A DNA stretch of 64,000 nt. Origin: Yoonia sediminilitoris (GTDB lineage Bacteria; Pseudomonadota; Alphaproteobacteria; Rhodobacterales; Rhodobacteraceae). Below, piece after piece: positions 1 through 11,262 of this stretch (position 1 is its first letter; each line of letters begins with the position of its first letter). A program made the translations under genes and the position numbers. The notes beneath the pieces are model-generated. The model was not told the origin of the DNA. It searched no databases and was given only the letters and a program-made list of their open reading frames with translations. The stretch lies in assembly GCF_003058085.1 (NCBI RefSeq), contig NZ_QBUD01000009.1, forward strand, positions 84,291 through 148,290. Reading direction: 5' to 3'.

Positions 1-1
1 C

Positions 2-166
2 GACCTCTTGCCGCGCAACATAGTCAGCGCAGCAGCAATGGCGCTCATCATGTTCGCGCAAGGCAAACCCGGCGCAGTTCAGGCATTGGCTGTTCCTGAA
101 TCTGCTCCTAGCGGAAAGCATTGGCGGAATCCGACCAAGAATTCCCACAGGCGGTTTGGCTGCTAA
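2..166 (+). CDS. possible 3' end of a gene cut by the window edge
   Basis: A frame stays open from base 2 for 54 codons and ends at TAA 164-166. It has a short hydrophobic patch and then a basic, low-complexity tail. I see no domain and recognise no family. An open run of this length at the edge of a GC-rich sequence can arise by chance. The rest of the stretch up to base 320 shows no coding signal that I can support. Confidence 0.2.
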   Translation, partial: DLLPRNIVSAAAMALIMFAQGKPGAVQALAVPESAPSGKHWRNPTKNSHRRFGC

Positions 167-335
167 AAAACTTTTCCGGATCGTGCCATTGCGGTCGCGC
201 CGCGTCCAACGTCCAGAGCTCGGACCGCGGAGCAAGAGTGCAGTGCGCACATCTTTGCTGCCCCCGCGCCTGATCTATGTCAAATCATGCCTGAAATCGG
301 GCGGTAGTCTCTGAGAAGTCAAAGAGGAGGCTGGG

Positions 336-758
336 ATGAGCGCATTGGGATTAAAAATCATCGACACCGCAGTGCATGATGCGAATGCCTGGATCAACGA
401 GGTTGATGCGCGCACAGATTGGGACGACAAGCGGAGGTCATACAGGCTGCTGCGGCAGGTCTTGCATGTCATTCGCGATCACCTGAATGTCGACGAAGCC
501 GCGCAGCTTGGTGCGCAATTGCCGACGCTGATCCGTGGGATCTATTATGAGGGGTGGAATCCCTCAAGCACGCCGGTCGTGGAGCGAACGACCGCAGGCT
601 TTGTCGACCGCGTGCAGGCGGGGTTTGACAATGATCCGATGGGGGATGCCGACCATGCCATTGCCGCAGTGATTGACGTGCTTGATGCGCATGTTTCGCG
701 GGGGGAAATGGACGACGTAAAGTCAACTTTCACAAATAAAATCAGGCGCTTGTTCTAA
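336..758 (+). CDS. DUF2267 family protein
   Basis: This 140-residue soluble protein resembles DUF2267 proteins, small helical proteins of unknown function that are common in alphaproteobacteria. The family pattern visible here is an N-terminal segment with WINEVDARTDWDD, followed by YRLLRQVLHVIRDHL, a GAQLP helix, and a YYEGWNPS motif in the middle. No signal peptide or membrane segment is visible. The start is supported by a strong ribosome site, GAGGAGG, a few bases upstream of ATG. It stands alone, and the next gene (mnmA) is convergent about 220 bp away. The family assignment rests on motif recognition; the function is unknown. Confidence 0.75.
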   Translation: MSALGLKIIDTAVHDANAWINEVDARTDWDDKRRSYRLLRQVLHVIRDHLNVDEAAQLGAQLPTLIRGIYYEGWNPSSTPVVERTTAGFVDRVQAGFDNDPMGDADHAIAAVIDVLDAHVSRGEMDDVKSTFTNKIRRLF

Positions 759-770
759 AGCCTTTTGCCT

Positions 771-977
771 TTAACATGGCGCATCAGATAAGGGCGAAAC
801 GCCGGCGACATACGTAACTTGCAATGCGTTTCCCGAAAAGCTGTAGCAAGGACATAGGACGTTGGCTGTGCGCTTCGGCCTCCGGTCAGCAAGTGGCCTG
901 CGACTGGACACCGACCGAAGCGCCTTCCTAAGCTTCATCAACCCCAAAATTGCCAACCCGAAGGCACGCAGCAATGC
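771..977. other. noncoding gap with a 9-bp inverted repeat
   Basis: This gap lies between the convergent DUF2267 and mnmA genes. It holds an inverted repeat, GCGCTTCGG at 870-878 and CCGAAGCGC at 915-923, which could fold as a long stem in either transcript. No T-tract follows it, so it is not a classic terminator. A 67-codon minus-strand frame fills the gap but has no recognisable content. Confidence 0.45.
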
Positions 978-2117
978 CTATGCCCCGCGCCAGATCCAGC
1001 CGCCCCCAAGCACCCGCGTGCTATCGGGGTCATAGAACACGCAGGCCTGTCCCGGCGATACACCTTGCTCTGCGTTGACCAGTTCGACTTCTGCCTCGGT
1101 GGCTGAAATCGGCCGCAGGATCGCGTCAGTTGGGGGGCGGGTCGACCTGACCCGCACGGCGATTTCGCGTTCCCCCTTATCCATCAGATTGCCATCGCCG
1201 ATCCAGTTGATTTCGCGCAAGGGGACACGTCGGGTTGCCAACATTTCACGCGGGCCCACAATGACCTGGCGCGCGTCCACATCGAGGCGCACCACATAAA
1301 GCGGATCAGCAAGGCCACCAATACCAAGCCCGCGTCGCTGGCCGATGGTGTAATGAATCACCCCATTGTGCGCGCCCAGAACAGTGCCATTGACGTCAAC
1401 GATATCCCCCGGTTCTGCCGCACCCGGGCGCAGTTTTTCGATAACGGCGGCATAGTCACCATTGGGCACAAAGCAGATATCCTGACTGTCCGGCTTGTCC
1501 GCAACACTGAGCCCATATTTGGCGGCCAGCGCACGGGTTTCTTCCTTTGATTTCAAGTGGCCTAAGGGAAAGCGCAGATAATCAAGCTGTTCCTGTGTGG
1601 TCGAGAACAGGAAATAGCTTTGGTCCTTGCTGGCGTCGGCGGCGGCATGCAGTTCGGCCCGCTGCGGGCCCATCATGCGCTGGATATAGTGCCCCGTCGC
1701 CATGCAGTCAGCATCAAGATCCTTGGCCGTTTGCAGCAGGTCCTTGAATTTCACCCGCTCGTTGCAGCGGATGCAAGGTACAGGTGTTGCACCCGCCAGA
1801 TAACTGTCCGCAAATTCATCCATGACCGCTTCGCGGAAGGTATTCTCGTAGTCCAGAACATAGTGCGGGAATCCCATTTCCTCGGCCACGCGGCGGGCGT
1901 CATGAATGTCGCGGCCCGCGCAGCATGCACCCTTTTTGGCCAAGGCCGCGCCATGATCATATAACTGCAAGGTAACGCCAACCACATCATAGCCCTCTTC
2001 AGCCAGCTGCGCTGCGACAACAGAGCTGTCGACACCACCCGACATCGCCACGACAACACGGGTTTCGGCGGGTGGCTTTGCAAAGCCGAGCGAATTCAGC
2101 GGCGAATCAAGTGTCAT
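978..2117 (-). CDS. mnmA: tRNA-specific 2-thiouridylase MnmA
   Basis: MnmA inserts sulfur at C2 of the wobble uridine of tRNA-Lys, -Glu and -Gln in the cytoplasm, using ATP and a persulfide relay. The 379-residue length fits the family. The PP-loop SGGVDSS lies at residues 26-32. The catalytic cysteine is in [11 protein letters not shown] (about C115), and the second active-site cysteine is in [10 protein letters not shown] (about C215). The tRNA-binding stretch TGHYIQR and the C-terminal beta-barrel ending in GGGWIWRGA are present. It is a single gene, divergent from sciP across about 130 bp. Confidence 0.97.
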   Translation of the reverse strand: MTLDSPLNSLGFAKPPAETRVVVAMSGGVDSSVVAAQLAEEGYDVVGVTLQLYDHGAALAKKGACCAGRDIHDARRVAEEMGFPHYVLDYENTFREAVMDEFADSYLAGATPVPCIRCNERVKFKDLLQTAKDLDADCMATGHYIQRMMGPQRAELHAAADASKDQSYFLFSTTQEQLDYLRFPLGHLKSKEETRALAAKYGLSVADKPDSQDICFVPNGDYAAVIEKLRPGAAEPGDIVDVNGTVLGAHNGVIHYTIGQRRGLGIGGLADPLYVVRLDVDARQVIVGPREMLATRRVPLREINWIGDGNLMDKGEREIAVRVRSTRPPTDAILRPISATEAEVELVNAEQGVSPGQACVFYDPDSTRVLGGGWIWRGA

Positions 2118-2240
2118 TCCATGTCCAGTGATGAGGGGTTCGCGCGAAATATAGGAAAATCCTACGTATTCTCAAGGGCTGGTTATACGCATCGTTAAAC
2201 CCTGAAACGCATAAGGATTGTGGGAGTTTACGAAAGGGGT

Positions 2241-2245
2241 GAGTC
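2241..2245 (+). promoter_or_regulatory. GANTC site abutting the sciP start codon
   Basis: GAGTC ends one base before the ATG of the DUF1153 gene. GANTC is the CcrM methylation site of alphaproteobacteria and often lies in promoters of cell-cycle genes. A single pentamer can occur by chance. The interest comes from its position at the start of a CtrA-network gene. Confidence 0.35.
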
Positions 2246-2524
2246 ATGTACTTACGAAAAATTGAAGGGCCGCGGTCGGTGACGCTGCCCGATGGATCAA
2301 TAATGACCCGGGCCGATTTGCCGGGCAAGGAAACCCGCAGATGGGTCGCATCGCGCAAAGCTGCTGTGGTCCGGGCGGTTGCGTCCGGCTTGCTCAGCCG
2401 CAATGAAGCGCTGGAAAACTATGGCTTGTCAGAAGAGGAGTTCGCCGAGTGGGAAAACGCTGTGTCCAATCATGGCGAAGCAGCGCTGAAAACGACGGCG
2501 CTACAGCGCTATAGACAACCCTAG
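2246..2524 (+). CDS. sciP: DUF1153 protein, SciP-like CtrA inhibitor
   Basis: This 92-residue helix-turn-helix protein belongs to the DUF1153 family. In Caulobacter the family member SciP binds CtrA at target promoters and blocks transcription activation early in the cell cycle. Family motifs are LPDGSIMTRADLP, RWVASRKAAVVRAV and an HTH stretch, SRNEALENYGLSEEEF, around residues 52-68. The ATG follows an AAAGGGG ribosome site. It lies 90 bp upstream of ctrA on the same strand, the usual arrangement in Rhodobacterales, which supports regulator and target being genetically coupled. The symbol is given by homology; the function in this organism is inferred. Confidence 0.85.
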   Translation: MYLRKIEGPRSVTLPDGSIMTRADLPGKETRRWVASRKAAVVRAVASGLLSRNEALENYGLSEEEFAEWENAVSNHGEAALKTTALQRYRQP

Positions 2525-2562
2525 GTGGAAATGACATTATTTTAGGGTAAGGTAACGGGTGA

Positions 2563-2586
2563 TTAACCTTTAGCCGTATAGGTTAA
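2563..2586 (+). promoter_or_regulatory. TTAACC / GGTTAA inverted repeat upstream of ctrA
   Basis: TTAACC (2563-2568) and GGTTAA (2581-2586) form a perfect inverted repeat with a 12-nt spacer, about 30 bp before the ctrA start. CtrA recognises TTAA-containing half-sites (consensus TTAA-N7-TTAA, often TTAACC). The geometry differs from the canonical tandem site, so autoregulation is a hypothesis. Confidence 0.5.
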
Positions 2587-2614
2587 CGACACATAGAGAG
2601 AGCGGAGAACTCGG

Positions 2615-3328
2615 ATGCGTGTCTTGCTGGTTGAAGACGACCCTACCACTTCCAAAAGTATCGAACTGATGCTGACCCATGCGAACCTGAACGTCTATGC
2701 GACAGATTTGGGTGAGGAGGGGATCGATCTGGCGAAGTTGTATGATTACGATTTGATCCTGCTGGACATCAATTTACCGGATATGAATGGCCATGAGGTG
2801 CTGCGACAGCTGCGTTTGAGTCGAATTGATACGCCTATATTGATCCTCTCAGGGGACGATGGGACAGAAAGCAAGCTAAAAGGCTTTGGTTTTGGGGCAG
2901 ATGATTATCTGACAAAACCCTTCCACCGCGAAGAACTCGTGGCGCGTATCCATGCAATTATCCGTCGGTCGAAAGGGCACGCCCAGTCGATCATCAAAAC
3001 GGGACGGATTGCAGTCAATCTTGATGCAAAGACCGTTGATTCGGGCGGGGCGACAATTCACCTGACCGGCAAAGAATACCAAATGTTGGAACTGCTCAGC
3101 CTGCGCAAGGGAACGACGCTGACCAAAGAAATGTTCTTGAACCACCTCTATGGCGGTATGGACGAACCAGAACTAAAGATCATCGACGTGTTCATCTGCA
3201 AGCTTCGCAAGAAGCTGAGTGAAGCGACTGATGGCGAGAATTATATCGAAACGGTCTGGGGCAGAGGCTATGTGCTGCGTGACCCGGAGCCGGCGATCAA
3301 TGCCGAAAAGATGGTTGTGGGCGCCTAA
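2615..3328 (+). CDS. ctrA: cell-cycle response regulator CtrA
   Basis: CtrA is an OmpR-family response regulator. In Caulobacter it is essential; in Rhodobacterales it mainly controls motility, gene transfer agents and recombination-related genes. The 237-residue protein has a receiver domain (residues 1-118) with acidic pocket EDD, phosphoacceptor D51 in [11 protein letters not shown], and K in LTKPF. The winged-helix DNA-binding domain follows, with KEYQMLELL and [20 protein letters not shown] ribosome site lies 8 nt before ATG. Upstream is the SciP-like gene, and a strong terminator follows. Confidence 0.97.
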   Translation: MRVLLVEDDPTTSKSIELMLTHANLNVYATDLGEEGIDLAKLYDYDLILLDINLPDMNGHEVLRQLRLSRIDTPILILSGDDGTESKLKGFGFGADDYLTKPFHREELVARIHAIIRRSKGHAQSIIKTGRIAVNLDAKTVDSGGATIHLTGKEYQMLELLSLRKGTTLTKEMFLNHLYGGMDEPELKIIDVFICKLRKKLSEATDGENYIETVWGRGYVLRDPEPAINAEKMVVGA

Positions 3329-3402
3329 GTTAAACCCACCCAAACACTCACCGACCATGCGCCAATCCGCTCTGGACTGCGGGCATAACGCTGCATAAGA
3401 AT

Positions 3403-7687
<4,285 letters not shown>

Positions 7688-7714
7688 CGCGCGCGATCCG
7701 AAACGTTCACAAAT

Positions 7715-7729
7715 GTTCTTAAAAAGTTC
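7715..7729 (+). promoter_or_regulatory. LexA-type SOS box GTTC-N7-GTTC
   Basis: GTTC at 7715-7718 and GTTC at 7726-7729 are separated by exactly seven bases. This matches the direct-repeat LexA operator established for alphaproteobacteria such as Rhodobacter sphaeroides and Sinorhizobium. A further GTTC lies at 7705-7708 with six-base spacing. The box is 60 bp upstream of the 40-residue ORF and downstream of recG, so the small gene is the likely target. Confidence 0.65.
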
Positions 7730-7789
7730 TTTACACACAGTTAATGATATGAGAACAAAGGGGCAACAGAACATGAGGAGAACATCACC

Positions 7790-7912
7790 ATGGCGCAAGA
7801 GATCAAAACCGTATTCACCCGTTCACGTGACACGATTTTAGCTGATGCGCTGGGTGTTGCTGCCCTGATGATTATGTTGTTTGTCGGATTGGCGCTGCCC
7901 AGCTTGATCTGA
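7790..7912 (+). CDS. small membrane protein (40 aa), possibly SOS-controlled
   Basis: This ORF begins ATG at 7790 after a GAGGAG ribosome site and ends TGA 7910-7912. The product has a charged N-terminus, MAQEIKTVFTRSRDTILADA, and one hydrophobic segment from about residue 21 to 39, so it is probably a single-span inner-membrane protein. Very similar short proteins seem widespread in Rhodobacteraceae, but I know no function. Upstream is a LexA-type box. Caulobacter makes a 29-residue SOS-induced membrane protein, SidA, that blocks division, so size, topology and regulation would fit a functional analogue. That comparison is inference; no sequence similarity to SidA is claimed. Confidence 0.7.
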   Translation: MAQEIKTVFTRSRDTILADALGVAALMIMLFVGLALPSLI

Positions 7913-7930
7913 CCTGCCTGCCGTGGGCTT

Positions 7931-8043
7931 TTCGGTCCTTCACATTGCGCCTGTCCCTTAGAATGCAATGTTGATGACCTGCCTGTCCGAGTTCTCAACG
8001 GGGTTTTGCCTCCCCTTTTGCTGAGATACTTTCAAGGACCGAA
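7931..8043 (+). other. structured 3' region closed by a 10-bp inverted repeat
   Basis: TTCGGTCCTT (7931-7940) and AAGGACCGAA (8034-8043) are perfectly complementary and enclose 93 nt that include a GGGG/CCCC hairpin. The segment lies between the 40-residue ORF and a terminator on the same strand, so it is probably a folded 3' UTR or a processed sRNA of that transcript. Confidence 0.4.
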
Positions 8044-8062
8044 CAGACACACGGCCAATCTG

Positions 8063-8100
8063 CCGCCGCCATCCTGTCCCGGGTGCGCGGCGGTTTTTTT
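8063..8100 (+). terminator. Rho-independent terminator of the small-protein transcript
   Basis: The stem CCGCCGC (8063-8069) / GCGGCGG (8087-8093) is followed by seven T residues. It would end transcription coming from the 40-residue gene. Its T-run overlaps the last bases of the convergent NifU-like gene. Confidence 0.75.
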
Positions 8101-8545
8101 ATGCGGTGGCCTTGATGGACTCCAGTGCGTCAAGCGTGGCGTCAAACGCCAACAGGATAGAGGCATGCCGGTTTTTATAGTCTTTCGCGGGTTCCAGCAC
8201 TTCGAGTTCACTGAAAGGCGCCGCCGGGACCGGCCCATCAGATTTCAGCATCGCGAAAAGTTCGTCACGCCCCTGTTTCACTTGGTCCACTGTGCAGCCA
8301 ACAATTGCGCCCCCAACGACGGCTGCTGCTGCTTGTCCCAGTGCGCAGGCTTTGACGTCTTGCCCGTAGTCGGTGATCACACCGTCTTCTACGTTGATAT
8401 CGACGGTGACGGTTGACCCACAAAGCGGAGAGCGTTTCTTGGCGGTTGCTGTGGGGTTCTCAAGCCGTGTTGTGCGCGGCATATCCGCTGCCAGCGCCAG
8501 AATGCGACCGGAATAAAGCTTGATCATATCTGTTTCTGCTGACAT
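8099..8545 (-). CDS. NifU/IscU-like iron-sulfur scaffold protein
   Basis: This 148-residue protein resembles the N-terminal IscU/NifU scaffold domain on which Fe-S clusters are assembled. Two family cysteines are visible, in SPLCGSTVTVDINVEDG (about residue 42) and DVKACALGQAAAAVV (about residue 67). A third cysteine in AIVGCTVDQVKQGRDE is close to the expected position. The C-terminal part, PAKDYKNRHASILLAFDATL, fits the R-x-x-C/S-x-x-L region of the family but lacks the last cysteine. It is divergent from hisI by about 67 bp. The role as a scaffold is inferred from the family. Confidence 0.75.
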   Translation of the reverse strand: MSAETDMIKLYSGRILALAADMPRTTRLENPTATAKKRSPLCGSTVTVDINVEDGVITDYGQDVKACALGQAAAAVVGGAIVGCTVDQVKQGRDELFAMLKSDGPVPAAPFSELEVLEPAKDYKNRHASILLAFDATLDALESIKATA

Positions 8546-8612
8546 CGCGTTTGCCCTTCCTGTAGTTGATCCTTAGATAGTGCCCAACATGCTGCTTGCA
8601 AAGGTTTTTGAG

Positions 8613-8966
8613 ATGCGTTTCGATCCTGACACATTGAAATTTAACGACGCGGGCCTGATCCCGGCCATTGCGCAAGATGCCACATCGGGCGAAGTGCTGA
8701 TGATGGCATGGATGAATTCAGAAGCTGTTGCCAAGACGCTTGAGACCGGACAGGTCACATATTGGTCACGCTCGCGGCAAGAATTCTGGATCAAGGGCGC
8801 AACCAGCGGCAATACGCAGCAACTTGTTGATTTCCATGTTGATTGTGACAGGGATTGTTTGCTGGTCTCTGTCCATCAGACTGGTCCTGCCTGTCATACC
8901 GGTGCGCGGAGCTGCTTTTTTACGGTTGTTCGTGAGGGCGCAGAAATCAACACGCGGCAGGACTGA
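8613..8966 (+). CDS. hisI: phosphoribosyl-AMP cyclohydrolase HisI
   Basis: HisI hydrolyses the adenine ring of phosphoribosyl-AMP, the third step of histidine synthesis. The ATG at 8613 has an AAAGG site 8 nt upstream and gives 117 residues, close to the family norm; an earlier in-frame GTG at 8580 is less likely. Diagnostic motifs are [23 protein letters not shown], and the metal-binding DCDRDC followed by [15 protein letters not shown]. The pyrophosphohydrolase HisE is not fused. The gene is not part of a local his operon. Confidence 0.96.
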   Translation: MRFDPDTLKFNDAGLIPAIAQDATSGEVLMMAWMNSEAVAKTLETGQVTYWSRSRQEFWIKGATSGNTQQLVDFHVDCDRDCLLVSVHQTGPACHTGARSCFFTVVREGAEINTRQD

Positions 8967-8978
8967 ATGCCGCGAATA

Positions 8979-9836
8979 TCAAATGGATGATGCAGGCAGA
9001 CCGACCATCTGGCGAATGTCATTTGGGGTAGCTCCGTCGGCCCGATATTTGGCGATGGCGCGCGCATCGTCCCGTTTCGCCAGACGTTTGCCTGCCTCAT
9101 CGCGGATCAGCCGGTGATGGTGATAGATCGGGATTGGCAGACGCAGCAGGTGAAACAACAAGACATGGATGCGGGTGGCGTCATACAAATCTGCCCCGCG
9201 GATCACATGGCTGATCGCCTGCGCATGGTCATCTACGACAACACACAAATGATAGGCCGCAGCCATGCCTTTGCGCGCCACCGCGACGTCGCCAATGGTG
9301 GTAAGCAGGTCATCTGCAACCAGTTGGTGCGTGCCCGCATGGGACGAACCGGTTTCGACAAAGCAAGGCAGTAGAGGGCTGGCCGCAATCGCCTTTCGCA
9401 TATTCAGTCTGATCGCATCGCCGTCCCGAAACGATGACATCGGGCGGTTGCGGCAGGTCCCCGGGTAGATCTGCCCATCGGGTCCATGGGTCGGCACACC
9501 CTCTTGCGGCGCGCTGGCGGCATTGGCGATATCCGCGCGGCTGCATGAACAGGGGTACAGCAGATCCAGCGCCTCAAGCCTTTTCAATGCCGCCTGAAAC
9601 CGCGCCGTTGATTGGGATTCGTGCATCACCGGTTCCGGCCAGCTGAGCCCAAGCCAATGCAAATCGTCGATGGCCTGCGCCTCGAATTCCGGTTTTGACC
9701 GGACCCGGTCAATATCATCCATCCGCAACAAGAAAGTGCCGCCCGCCGCCATCGCCATGTCAAAGGCAAACATTGCAGAGTAGGCATGCCCCAGATGCAG
9801 CGGACCGGTTGGCGAAGGCGCAAAACGTGTAATCAT
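8979..9836 (-). CDS. gluQ: glutamyl-Q tRNA(Asp) synthetase GluQ
   Basis: GluQ is a truncated paralogue of glutamyl-tRNA synthetase. It attaches glutamate to the queuosine base in the anticodon of tRNA-Asp. The 285-residue length shows that the anticodon-binding domain is absent, as expected. The N-terminus MITRFAPSPTGPLHLGHA holds the HIGH-type motif HLGH; the KMSKS-equivalent is KRLAKRDDA near residue 250. Cysteines in YPCSCSRAD and IYPGTCRNRP match the zinc site of the family. Convergent with hisI, and 12 nt downstream of trmFO on the same strand. Confidence 0.95.
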   Translation of the reverse strand: MITRFAPSPTGPLHLGHAYSAMFAFDMAMAAGGTFLLRMDDIDRVRSKPEFEAQAIDDLHWLGLSWPEPVMHESQSTARFQAALKRLEALDLLYPCSCSRADIANAASAPQEGVPTHGPDGQIYPGTCRNRPMSSFRDGDAIRLNMRKAIAASPLLPCFVETGSSHAGTHQLVADDLLTTIGDVAVARKGMAAAYHLCVVVDDHAQAISHVIRGADLYDATRIHVLLFHLLRLPIPIYHHHRLIRDEAGKRLAKRDDARAIAKYRADGATPNDIRQMVGLPASSI

Positions 9837-9848
9837 CGCCCCAACAGG

Positions 9849-11204
9849 TCAGGCCGCAGACCGCAACATCTGTTCCAGCCATGCGGACCAATCCGCCTTG
9901 GCCCGGTCGGTGTAGGCTTTGTAGCGTTCCTTGCGCCGCTTGCGCCCGCCTTTGACCGTATCCACAGATGGAAACAGCCCGAAATTCACGTTCATCGGTT
10001 GGAATGTCTTGGCCTCTGCACCGCCAGTGATGTGGGTTACAAGCGCGCCCATCGCTGTCGTATCAGGGACAGCGGCCAGCGTCTGGCCCGTCATTTCCGC
10101 CACAGCCATGCGCCCGGCCAACAGGCCCATCGCAGCACTTTCAACATATCCTTCGACACCGGTGATTTGCCCGGCAAAACGGATATTGGGGCGTGATTTC
10201 AGCCGCATTTGCGCATCCAGCAACGTTGGCGAGTTGATAAATGTGTTGCGATGGATACCGCCAAGACGGGCAAATTCCGCATCCTCCAGACCGGGGATCA
10301 TCTTGAGGACTTGCTTTTGCGCCCCGTATTTCATCTTGGTCTGGAAACCCACAATGTTGAACAATGTCCCCAATGCGTTATCGCGGCGCAGCTGCACCAC
10401 AGCATAGGGTTTGTTTTGCGGGTCGTTGGCGTTGGTCAGCCCGACGGGCTTCATCGGACCAAAGCGCAGGGTTTCGCGACCGCGTTCGGCCATCACTTCA
10501 ATCGGCAGGCAGCCATCGAAATAACCGGCGGTCTCGCCTTCTTTGAATTCTGTTTTGTCTGCGGCCAGCAGTGCGTCGATGAATGCCTCGTACTGGTCCT
10601 TGGTCATCGGGCAGTTCAGATAGGCGGTCTGTTCTTCTAACGTTTCGCCCTTGTCATAGCGCGACTGCATCCACGCAACATCCATGTTGATGGAATCGTG
10701 ATAGATGATCGGCGCAATCGCGTCGAAAAACGCCAGCGCCTCGGCCCCGGTTTCCGCTTTGATCGCTTCTGCCAGCGCGCCAGAAGTCAGCGGTCCGGTG
10801 GCGATGATCCAATGGCCATCGTCGGGCAGGGCGGTGATTTCATCGTAGGACACGCGGATATTGGGATGCGATGTCAGTGCTTGTGTCACGCTTTCTGCAA
10901 ACGGGTCACGGTCGACGGCCAATGCGCCACCTGCGGGCAGGCGATGGGCGTAAGCGGTTTTCATGATCAGACCCCCTGCCTGCATCATCTCCCAATGCAG
11001 CAGGCCAACGGCGTTTTGTTCATGGTCATCCGACCGGAAGGAATTGGAGCAAACCATTTCGCCCAGATTGCCTGTCCGGTGGGCAAAGGTTTCAACCTTG
11101 GGGCGCATTTCATGAATGACGACCTTGATGCCTGCGTTGGCGGCCTGCCACGCAGCCTCTGATCCGGCCATGCCGCCGCCAATGATATTGAGTGTGTTTT
11201 CCAT
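9849..11204 (-). CDS. trmFO: tRNA m5U54 methyltransferase TrmFO
   Basis: TrmFO is a folate- and FAD-dependent enzyme that makes 5-methyluridine at position 54 of the tRNA T-loop. The chosen ATG gives 451 residues beginning [18 protein letters not shown], an FAD-binding Rossmann motif; an ATG three codons upstream is also possible. Family signatures include [15 protein letters not shown], the region [15 protein letters not shown], and the C-terminal [20 protein letters not shown]. It shares strand and close spacing with gluQ, grouping two tRNA-modification genes. The gyrA terminator lies just upstream. Confidence 0.97.
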   Translation of the reverse strand: MENTLNIIGGGMAGSEAAWQAANAGIKVVIHEMRPKVETFAHRTGNLGEMVCSNSFRSDDHEQNAVGLLHWEMMQAGGLIMKTAYAHRLPAGGALAVDRDPFAESVTQALTSHPNIRVSYDEITALPDDGHWIIATGPLTSGALAEAIKAETGAEALAFFDAIAPIIYHDSINMDVAWMQSRYDKGETLEEQTAYLNCPMTKDQYEAFIDALLAADKTEFKEGETAGYFDGCLPIEVMAERGRETLRFGPMKPVGLTNANDPQNKPYAVVQLRRDNALGTLFNIVGFQTKMKYGAQKQVLKMIPGLEDAEFARLGGIHRNTFINSPTLLDAQMRLKSRPNIRFAGQITGVEGYVESAAMGLLAGRMAVAEMTGQTLAAVPDTTAMGALVTHITGGAEAKTFQPMNVNFGLFPSVDTVKGGRKRRKERYKAYTDRAKADWSAWLEQMLRSAA

Positions 11205-11235
11205 GGGCCACATTTAGGACCCAAGCCGGATAAAG

Positions 11236-11257
11236 AAAAGGCCCGCAATCGCGGGCC
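11236..11257 (-). terminator. Rho-independent terminator of gyrA
   Basis: The stem GGCCCGC (11240-11246) / GCGGGCC (11251-11257) with a 4-nt loop is followed on the minus strand by TTTTCTTT. It lies 6 nt past the gyrA stop and separates it from trmFO. Confidence 0.9.
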
Positions 11258-11262
11258 GTTCG

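Noticed and set aside
771..974. 67-codon minus-strand frame between DUF2267 and mnmA
   Set aside because: No ribosome site, no similarity that I recognise, and it overlaps an inverted repeat.
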